This document shows, piece after piece, positions 55,401-64,000 of a DNA stretch of 64,000 bases. Numbering within the stretch: position 1 is the stretch's first letter; each line of letters opens with the position of its first letter. This stretch comes from Primula veris (lineage: Eukaryota > Streptophyta > Magnoliopsida > Ericales > Primulaceae). Location: NCBI GenBank assembly GCA_963682055.1, contig OY821744.1, forward strand, positions 34,014,967 through 34,078,966. The letters run 5' to 3'. The notes under the pieces are model-generated. The model was not told where the DNA came from. It did not search any database and saw only the letters and a list, made by a program, of their open reading frames with translations. The translations under genes and the position numbers were made by a program.

Positions 55401-58400
55401 AGTGTTTTAAACATTAATATACCCTTTATTTTGCTTGACATGCTTACTATCTCTCTTTAGGATGGAAGGTGGGATTCCGCCCCTTGTTCAATTGCTGCAG
55501 TGTAATGACTCCAAGGCACAAAAGGCAGCAGCAGGAGCCTTACGAACCCTTGCATTTAAAAATAACGATAACAAAAACCTGGTAAATGTGCTTTTCCTTT
55601 ACGGAAGTTTTAATACATGTTAATTTGTAAATATATTCTTATAAAATCCCATTCTTAAATGATGAATCTGCAGATCGTGGAATGTAATGCATTACCTATG
55701 CTTATTCTCATGCTTCGATCTGAAGATGCTGCTATACACTATGAAGCGGTTTGTTTTTATCTTCCTTGCTATAAAATCTTTTTCTATTAATGTGGTATCT
55801 TCTTTATACTTTGGTTTTAGCTGAGTAGTAGTGAATTTAATATCCAGGTTGGTGTGATTGGAAATCTGGTTCATTCGTCCCCAAATATTAAGAAAGAAGT
55901 ACTGAGTGCAGGAGCTTTACAACCTGTTATCGGGTTATTGAGGTATATACAAGTGCAGTTCTTGTTAAATTTTGTATTGTGGTTGTCGTTCTCAACCTCT
56001 TGCACATCAGTCTTTAACATTATTGGAGTTGATATTACAGTTCCGCGTGTTCAGAAAGTCAGAGGGAAGCAGCTTTGTTGCTTGGCCAATTTGCTGCTAC
56101 TGATTCCGATTGCAAGGTTGATGGTTTTTTGTTTTTGTACTTATTAATTCGTGTTTCTTGTTCCTTTCTTTAAAATTAATTTCCCTGTCTGATTGTAACC
56201 TTCAATTACTGTTGAATAGGTTCATATTGTGCAAAGGGGTGCAGTTCAACCATTACTTGAAATGCTTCAGTCGCATGACACACAGCTTAAAGAAATGTCG
56301 GCATTTGCACTGGGGAGACTGGCACAGGTTATCTTTCATTGAAGCCATTATTGCCAAGTTACATAAATTTTATGCTTTATGTGATGCTTTCTTTCCACAA
56401 GTATACCAGGGCCACAGACCCCTATTTAGCATGCAAGATTTATGAGAAATGTGAATTTAATATCTTCTTTAAAGATCTAGAAGAAGAAAATGAGTAAAAT
56501 AGTTGCCACTTAGAGTTAGAGATACGAGGCGTAATTATGATACTCTCAGTATTGGGTAATGATATCTTGGACACTCAAGACCACACTCCCAAAGGGTCGA
56601 AACAATATTAAGTTAAACTAATTCACACTTGAACATGTCTGAGAATATTTTTGTTTTGGTCCCTTAGGAGTTAGGATTGATGACGTGGGTAGTGTGGTCT
56701 GAAGTGTCTCAGTAGGAAATTTATCATTCTCATTAGTATTTATCTAGTGATATATCTTCTCCTGTTGGCATGCAACAAATTAGTAATTACTGAAGCTTAT
56801 TTCTTTTACACTCTTAACTCTTTTACAGCTATTTATTAGTATTATGGCTTCTGTTATTATTATTTTTGTTTGTGGAAAGATATCACAGCTTCAGAAGTTG
56901 TGTATATATGGTTTTTGAGATATCTCAGGAGTATTACAGACATCTTCTCTTCAGTTTGTCGTGTGTTTGTAGTAATTTCTAGGACTTTGAGTTTTGGGTT
57001 TTGCTGAGATTTTATAGTTACAGGACACTCATAATCAAGCTGGAATTGCACATAGCGGTGGGTTAGAGCCACTTTTGAAGCTTCTTTGCTCAAAAAATGG
57101 ATCTCTACAACATAATGCTGCTTTTGCTCTTTATGGACTTGCAGATAATGAGGTAAATTCTGATTTTGATTATGTTTAGAATTGAAGAGGTCTTATACTA
57201 AAGTTCCAATTTGTTAAGTAGTTAACTTGGATCAACTGATGGGGAGTTATTATGTAGGATAACATTGCGGATCTTATAAGCATTGGAGGTTTTCAAAAGC
57301 TTCAAGAAGGAGACTTCATTGTCCAAGTATATTCCATTTTAATTTTCTGACACTACAACATAAATTAGGACTGCAAGTTGTTTTTTCCACTAGATAAGTA
57401 TCTAATTTTCTCTCTTTATACCCAATATCTATTTGCAGCCAACTAGAGATTGTGTAGCCAAAACGATGAAAAGATTGGAAGAGAAGATCCATGGACGGGT
57501 AAGTTAAATCTCTAGTTCTTGTAGAACTTATATAGCCGTGGATATATCACTATATCTGTCATAGGTAAACTTTGAATATTAAGTTCAGGACTATGATACA
57601 GTTCAGATTCAATTCAGGACTCTCTGTTTCAAGTTCATGGTTCTTTTAATTCGCAAGTAGTCATACAATTTGATGCAATTATTTTATTTTTCTGGAATTT
57701 CTCACTGGTCTGCTAGAATAAAATAACAGAAGGACATCTAGAAAGGGTTATATAAATTTGTGTATGAACCATTGCAGAGATAATGTCTAATTTTATTGTG
57801 GAATTGCTCAATTATAAAGTTGTAGACTTCGGTCTAATCACAGTTCACTTTTCCCTCCTATTAACAGGTATTGAGTCATTTGCTGTACTTGATGCGGATT
57901 GGAGAGGCATTAGTACCCAGGCGAATTGCTTTGGCTCTAGCTCATCTTTGTTCCCCTGATGATCAGAAGACTATATTCATTGATAACAATGGTAACCGCT
58001 CTTTATGATATATTTCGTTTATTTTCTCGATCCCTTTCATTTATTTCAGGATATGATCACGATGAATTATTATTTCTTCCTTAAATACCAACATGAAATT
58101 CTAGGATTTTTACCACTTTTGCTTTTTTTAAAATTATATCACAGGATTGGGTCTGCTCTTAGAGCTTCTTCAGTCAATTCATGTTGTGCAACAGAGTCAG
58201 GGTTCAATGGCTTTGTACAAGCTAGCTTCTAAAGCCAATTCGCTCTCTCCGGTGGATGCAGCTCCACCATCACCAACACCGCAGGTAAATTACATCCCCT
58301 GTGACACTTTTGTAGATCTGTTGGGATAAGTGGTGCAAATTTTTATGGTACAGTAAAGCTATGTTCCCTCTCGAGCCCAACTCCTCAGGTTGGGTGTAGC

Positions 58401-60998
58401 ATTCAGTAATTCTATGCGTACATACTTGTTACACAGATGCGGACACATATTGCTCCCTATAATGATAGATTTACATTTATTCCCAAATTTCAAAAAACAT
58501 CAATCTTGTTTCTCTCTCATAAACATCAAAAATACCACCAATACTTCACCAATTCATCTCCACCACCTCCATCCGCCACTATACCACCGAGTCACCGACC
58601 CCAAATACTTCGTCTATAAGATCTATTTTTTTTCAGATCCTCACCATGTACAAATCCAGAGCTCTTTTTGACCCCCAACACCCCTGTGGTCCGCGGATGA
58701 TGTGGTTGCAGTAGATTGTAGTGGACCTAGTGGTGATGAGGTTTGGTAGGTATGCGTGTGGGGTAATGGAGATACGTAGATAGATATTAGATATATAGAG
58801 TTTTTTAATTTATTGGTATTGCATATATGGGTGAAAGTGAGAGATACAGTGACATTAAAGAACTTATCTGTGTACACCTGTGTAGACAGTCTGTGCGCAT
58901 ATTATTATTTGTGGAGCAATAGCATATGTATTTGGGGAAATTTCACTTTTACATGCTAATCCATCAGCTTTTAACAATAGTACATGAACCTATCAAAATT
59001 TAACTGTGCATCATTTTACCCAAAATCAAGCAATCAGTGCACCTATCTATAAAATTTCACAATTTAGATAACAGTTTATATAAAATTGAACAAATATTAC
59101 ACCAAGCTATCAGAATTTACTAACGTGTAGAAGCTTGAATTTTATAAATTAATTATTGGTATGGTGTTTGATTTTGTGTAAGTTGGTGTTTCATACATCA
59201 GCCCAATCAAGTAAATAATATATTGCTAGTGCTTTTAGGTTGAAATGGTAATGCACACTGATTGTCTAAGTTTTTATAGACTGGTTTATAGATTGTGAAG
59301 TTTATTCTGTGGTGTACTAATTGTTAAAAGCTGATAGGTGAAAATGGGAAATTTCTTATAAATTTCTACTTGAACTGCTTGATATTCTTTTTAGCACGCG
59401 AATGATAGAGTGGATGTTGACCCACAGACCAAAACAAAATACAAATCATTGTTAGGGTTGTTTCTTTAGACCTGTGTTTTTGATAAACAATTGCCTGGAA
59501 TTGGTCTCTGCATAAAGATTAATATATCTGCTTCTTATCCGATATAAATTGTTGAAATTAATACTTAAGTGATGTTAATCCTTTGTAGAGAATATGATCT
59601 GTAAAATGTTATCTTCAGTTCGTAGATATAAAATTTCAGATATTCTCTTGTACAGGTATATTTGGGCGAACAATATGTGAATAACCCTACACTTTCTGAT
59701 GTCACATTTTTAGTTGAAGGTATTTTACTGTTTCTTACCATCTTGTGGAAAGTTTACAAGTTTTTAGTTGAATTTTCTTCTTTGCTTACCATCTCGTGGA
59801 ACGTATATTCTTTTATATATCTGAGTTTTTCTTTTCTCGTCAGGCAAACGATTTTATGCTCATAGGATTTGCCTACTCGCTTCGTCTGACGCATTTCGTG
59901 CAATGTTTGACGGTGGTTACCGGGAAAAGGATGCTAAAGATGTCGAGATACCAAATATTAGATGGGAAGTGTTCGAATTAATGATGAGGTTGAAATTCTG
60001 TCTCTTGTCATATAAGAATATAGAAGAGACTTAGAGAACACCACCTTTAATGATTATAATAATATTTATTTTGCTTGTTTTTACAGATACATATACACAG
60101 GATCAGTGGATGTCAATTTAGATATTGCTCAGGAACTTCTAAGGGCTGCCGACCAGTACCTTTTAGAGGGTCTCAAACGTCTTTGTGAGTGTGCCATAGC
60201 ACAGGTAGAGCCTAGATACATAGGATAAGCAATGCTCTTTTATCACCATTATCGGCATCCGTATTAATTAGTTTTTCTCCAGGATATATCGGTGGAAAAT
60301 GTTTCTCTCATGTACGAGTTATCAGAGGCTTTTAATGCTGTGTCATTAAGGCAGGCATGCATCCTTTTTATTTTGGAGAAGTTTGACAAGATGCATACTG
60401 AACCATGGTAAGTAACAAATGAATTTGTCACGTTTTGATGTACAAAACTTCCAACCTACTACATATTCCCTTACAACGTCATAGCACCCATCGTTTAATT
60501 AAATTGGTGTATATTTTTGAATAGTCTGTGATTTAGTTGGTTTTATTAGAAGCTCTTTTCTTTATATGATACTGGCTTATTCGTTGCCATCGTAGTATCA
60601 AATACAAAGCACTTTATTGGCGGAAGTAAAAAAATTACAATTTTAACTACTATTTAAAAGCATGTCTGGTATATTGAAACCTATACCTTTTCTGTGTTGG
60701 TGATGAAGTGTAGTTGACTTGGTATAAAATTGGTAATAAGTTTGTATTCACAAGAAAACGTATCAAACCCTTTATTTTATTTACTTTTTTTAAACGTATA
60801 CGAAGTAATAGCCTTACTTTTTTGGGGGTATTGCACTTATATGTACGTATGTGGCCTGCTTGTAAAATGCAAGGAGAAACTAACCCATGAATGATAATAT
60901 GCAGGTACCCTCACCTAGTTCAACGCATATTGCCAGAGATGCGAAATTACTTTACTGCGGCACTGACAAGGCATAACCAAGCCGGCATGCAACAGTAG
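52476..60998 (+). CDS. Armadillo-repeat BTB/POZ protein, ARIA/ABAP1-like
   Basis: Plant ARM-BTB proteins bind transcription factors or replication factors (ABF2 for ARIA) and can serve as cullin-3 adaptors. Eighteen exons join in frame for 689 residues: 52476-52686, 53781-53923, 54579-54751, 55461-55581, 55674-55748, 55848-55942, 56041-56116, 56220-56327, 57024-57152, 57258-57326, 57439-57498, 57868-57991, 58145-58284, 59656-59719, 59844-59988, 60087-60204, 60283-60407 and 60905-60998. The basic N-terminus has KNLKRKLEAD. Armadillo repeats run from about residue 75 to 490 (GALRTLAFKNNDNKN, VGVIGNLVHSSPNIKKEV, SAFALGRLAQD). The BTB follows at about 515-625 (LSDVTFLVEGKRFYAHR, YTGSVDV). Intron 2 begins with GC (AAG/GCAATT). 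No break was found. The choice between ARIA and ABAP1 needs a phylogeny. Confidence 0.95.
55025..55350. mobile_element. Tourist-like MITE in ARM/BTB intron 3
   Basis: Perfect 10-bp terminal inverted repeats GGGTGTGTTT/AAACACACCC with TAA on both sides (55022-55024 and 55351-55353). The interior is rich in GGAAAA words and their complement. The 3-bp TAA duplication fits PIF/Harbinger. Confidence 0.75.
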
Positions 60999-61718
60999 GT
61001 ACCATTCCCCAGTTTTGATGAACCTATTCATTCGCAACCAAATGTACAAAATGTGATTCGAACACAAGAACAGCCAACGCATATGCTTTTGGCCTTGTAT
61101 AGGTGTGGAGGTTGGCTTTTACTTATCGAGTTGCTTGATTCTTAGCTGCATCAATGAAGTACCTTTAGGTCTAAAGACATTAGAAGTTCAGAAGTTGAGC
61201 TTTGGAATTTTAGAGTAGTATTCATGTCGAATAACTCATCTTTTTAGATCTAGTGTCAGACCTATGAAACTTCTTATAGTCTACAACGTTGTAGAACATA
61301 ACTAGAGAAGGATTGATTAGAGCGCGGCTCGATTAGTTTCGACCATTTGTTATAGATGAAAGTTGTGAGAGTATCAAGAGAGAATGAATGATTTTGGGAC
61401 GAATGAAAGCATTTATGCTCGGTTTTCTGATTTATCGTTACTTTCAAGCATGTACAGAAAACTTGTTGAATTTTATGTGAATGACTAGGATAAGTCCTAG
61501 TTTTGAAGTTGTAACTTGATACTGCTGCAGTTAATGTTTCAGGTAATTCTTGGAAACAATGAATGGTTAAAATCCCATCATGAATTACCAAGTCCAATCT
61601 TCACATGACAATTATCAAAGTTGTGAAAAAAAAGAAGAAAAAAAGAGTATTTTTTGTAGCATCTACATGAGCTTGGGAGTTGGGAGGTATTTGAACTTGG
61701 TTAATGGTTAGATATTTA
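60999..61718. other. 3' flank of the ARM/BTB gene, no gene seen
   Basis: The first few hundred bases are probably 3' UTR. The open frame at 61274-61597 on the minus strand has no recognisable content. Confidence 0.5.
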
Positions 61719-62316
61719 GGTCTTGTTTGGTTGCAGTATTAATAGTAACGGGACTATGAATATGTTCGGATTATGATGGGATAACAAATGAAGATGTGAT
61801 TAATAGTATATACATAAAATATCAATGAAGTGTTTGTTTGATTTTTATTGTGGTTGGACTATTTTACAAATTTACATTTATATCCATAATAAATAAACTT
61901 GTAAAATACATATATATATATATATATATATTGTTTTAATATATATATATATATATGATTTTAATATATATATATATATATATACATATATTTTTTTTAG
62001 ATTTATATGTTATTATTTTAATATGTGTATATACATAACTATAATTAACTATAATTATATATATATATATTTATAATATGTGTATATACATAACTATAAT
62101 TAACTATAATTATATATATATATATATATATTTATAATTATATAACTATATGTTCCAATAACACACCTCATATTACTCTAAATATCCTCATTTATTATTA
62201 TTTCTAATCACATGTTACTAATAGTCTTATACACAATTTGTCAAACAAAAAATAAAAATGTGGTATGTATGTACTCCTAGTACAATCCCACATAATACCT
62301 CAACCAAAACACACCC
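61719..62316. mobile_element. MITE with GGTCTTGTTTGGTTG-type inverted ends
   Basis: The left end GGTCTTGTTTGGTTGCAGTATT is matched in inverse by the right end (minus-strand GGGTGTGTTTTGGTTGAGGTATT). The inverted match continues inward (GTTTGTTTGATTTTTATTGT against its counterpart near 62240). The centre is TA-rich. A target duplication is not clear. Confidence 0.6.
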
Positions 62317-62694
62317 TAAGATTAATTCTTGCCAGTGAATTAACCAACATGGCAACACCAGAGTAGCCTACAAAATTTTTATACGAATTGGCTAGATTTT
62401 CAACTAGTTGGGACAAGATTAGGTGAGAGAGGATTTAAAATGCAGTGTTTTCCGTAAATACTATGTTTGATAGCCTAATATGGACGAGACTATTAGTGCA
62501 ATGGTATAGCAAATAATCCCAAATAGGGTCATTTGTAACATTTTATTATCCGATCCCAATCCGGGTGTATTCAAAATCCGGTTACCACCAATTCCGCAAT
62601 GAAAGGAGGCATAAGGTATATGTGCCAAACTGGTAGTTCAAGTTTGTTAAAATTTCAAAACCCTTCTTGATCTAGTAGAGAATTGACACCCCAC

Positions 62695-63194
62695 CAGTGT
62701 TTTAAATAGCGTTATCGCTATCGTAGCTTTTTTTCGAGAGAAACGCTAAAAGCGCTAATAGCGTTGCTATATAGCGCTTTGTGGTGTATTTTTTTTTGCC
62801 TAAATATGCACTAAACTTTAGAATATATAACAAAAAAAAAAATAAAAAAATATAGTTATATTAGATAGTAATAAAAAAAAATCAAAAAAAAAATTGTTGT
62901 TGGTAAGTTTCGAACCCAGATCTGCTGGAAATTACAGCACAGTCTTAACCATCTGGACTGTAGACACTTTTATGAAAATTGCACAATATATATTTATTAT
63001 TTAGATCCGCTGTTTTTTTTAACTCGCTATTTACGCTTTTGGTCCAGAATTTCGCGATTTTTGCGCTTTTGGTCCCCTATAGCGCGATTTTAGCGCAATT
63101 CCACCCAAAATCGTGATTTTTCGTTGCGTTTTTTTACCAAAAAAGCGCTATTTCGCGCTACATAACGCTATGTAGCGCGAATTTTAAAACAGAG
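62695..63194. mobile_element. 500-bp hAT-like element rich in TAGCG/GCGCTA palindromes
   Basis: The left end CAGTGTTTTAAATAGCG and the inverted right end CTCTGTTTTAAAATTCGCG enclose AGCGCTA, TAGCGC and TTTTGGTCC words near both ends. It is flanked by the 8-bp duplication CACCCCAC (62687-62694 and 63195-63202), the size made by hAT transposases. No coding capacity. A tRNA-like module sits in the middle. Confidence 0.7.
62901..62962 (-). other. tRNA-like module inside the hAT-like element
   Basis: The minus strand reads CAGTCCAGATGGTTAAGACT and CAGATCTGGGTTCGAAACTT. The spacing from TGGTTAA to GGGTTCG is the same as in the modules of the 26605-28089 foldback element. Confidence 0.45.
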
Positions 63195-63731
63195 CACCCC
63201 ACTAAGTGCAAAACTTCTATGTAAGAATTAAAATTAATGATGAAGGTATTATAGGGGCGGCGCTACAGTTGTTACCACTTCATTTGCTAAAAAGAATTGC
63301 GCCGTAATTTTTTTTTTCGTCATTAAAAAAATTAAACAGGAAAAAATAAATAAAAAATAAAGTACACGTAATTTAAAAGGTACAAAAAAAAAGAGTTTGA
63401 CTTATTTTTTGGTAAAGGTTGGCCCATGTAAGTCTATAAATGACATGTTAGTTCTTGTAATTTCTTTTTTCTTTTGTTGTACCATAATTTAAATGATAAT
63501 AAAAAATTATTTTTACGCCTTATTTCCCTTTTTTTTATGCTCACTTGTCCGATACAAGGGCCACCAGATATAGTCTAATACTTATCAATATGGGAAATGA
63601 AAGAGAAAAAAGGATACCCAAAACACAAACGTAAAATGTGCTAGAAGAAACAATTTAAAAAAATGTACTAGTAGAAAAGCACAGGAATCGAGAAACACAG
63701 AACGGTAACACGACTCGTGCTACCACCATGT

Positions 63732-63898
63732 AGGGCTGGGTTCGGTCCGGTTTTCAGTAAATCCGAAACCGAGATTAATTTTCGGTTCAGTCATTTTCGG
63801 TTTTCTGAAAATGAGAACCGGACCGAACCGGTTTTGATTCGGTCTGGTTTCGGTTTTGATTCGGTCCGGTCCTATACCGGTTTTAGTTCGGGTTTTTT
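63732..63898. repeat. CCGAAA-rich element, copy F
   Basis: Starts AGGGCTGGGTTCGGTCC; the interior is in the opposite word orientation (TTCGGTTTTC). The second terminus is not recognisable before 63900. Confidence 0.55.
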
Positions 63899-64000
63899 GG
63901 TATGATTCAATTTTATATGTTAAAGTCAAATTACACAAACATATAAATATAAATTTCTATAACTTTAAGAAATATTATACAATGTTTAAAAACTACTACT

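Overview
The window looks like nuclear DNA of a eudicot plant. It is AT-rich, its genes have many short exons split by AT-rich introns, and plant-specific gene families sit between transposable elements. I cannot name the species. Host genes supported by exon-by-exon reading: the 5' part of ribosomal protein eS24 (minus strand, running off the left edge), a C-terminal RING fragment of an RGLG-type ubiquitin ligase (minus), NatB catalytic subunit NAA20 (28688-32561), a GPI-anchored phytocyanin lacking copper ligands (35024-36488), a PWP1-type WD40 protein (43475-48809) and an armadillo/BTB protein of the ARIA/ABAP1 type (52476-60998). All reading frames join in phase across every proposed intron.

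The largest object is a 17.5 kb Ty3/gypsy element of the Tat kind (7027-24518). It has 569-bp LTRs differing at six positions, 5-bp target-site duplications CAATC, and one gag-pro-RT-RH-aRH-INT frame broken by four in-frame stops. Downstream of pol lies an 86-bp minisatellite with higher-order structure. Beyond it is about 9 kb of antisense genes: a four-exon gene with a PF04195-like domain, two more antisense frames, and five small coiled-coil ORFs. Each of the five has its own TATA-like box, and several have a polyadenylation signal close behind the stop. This self-contained antisense cluster is the best candidate for a poorly described system here.

The spaces between genes hold non-autonomous elements with readable ends. 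A family of CCGAAA-rich elements has AGGGCTGGG termini, and two copies have perfect 10-bp target duplications, one of them inside an eS24 intron. A 1,485-bp foldback element has a 9-bp duplication and a tRNA-like module in each arm. A 500-bp element full of GCGC/TAGCG palindromes has an 8-bp duplication. Also present are Stowaway-like and Tourist-like MITEs, a tRNA-derived SINE, a poly(A)-only insertion between 14-bp duplications, CACTA-like ends, and a nuclear copy of part of chloroplast atpB.

No operon-like organisation is expected or seen. Host genes act separately: translation (eS24), N-terminal acetylation (NAA20), ribosome biogenesis or nuclear WD40 function (PWP1), BTB-linked ubiquitination or transcriptional control (ARIA-like), and cell-surface function (phytocyanin).
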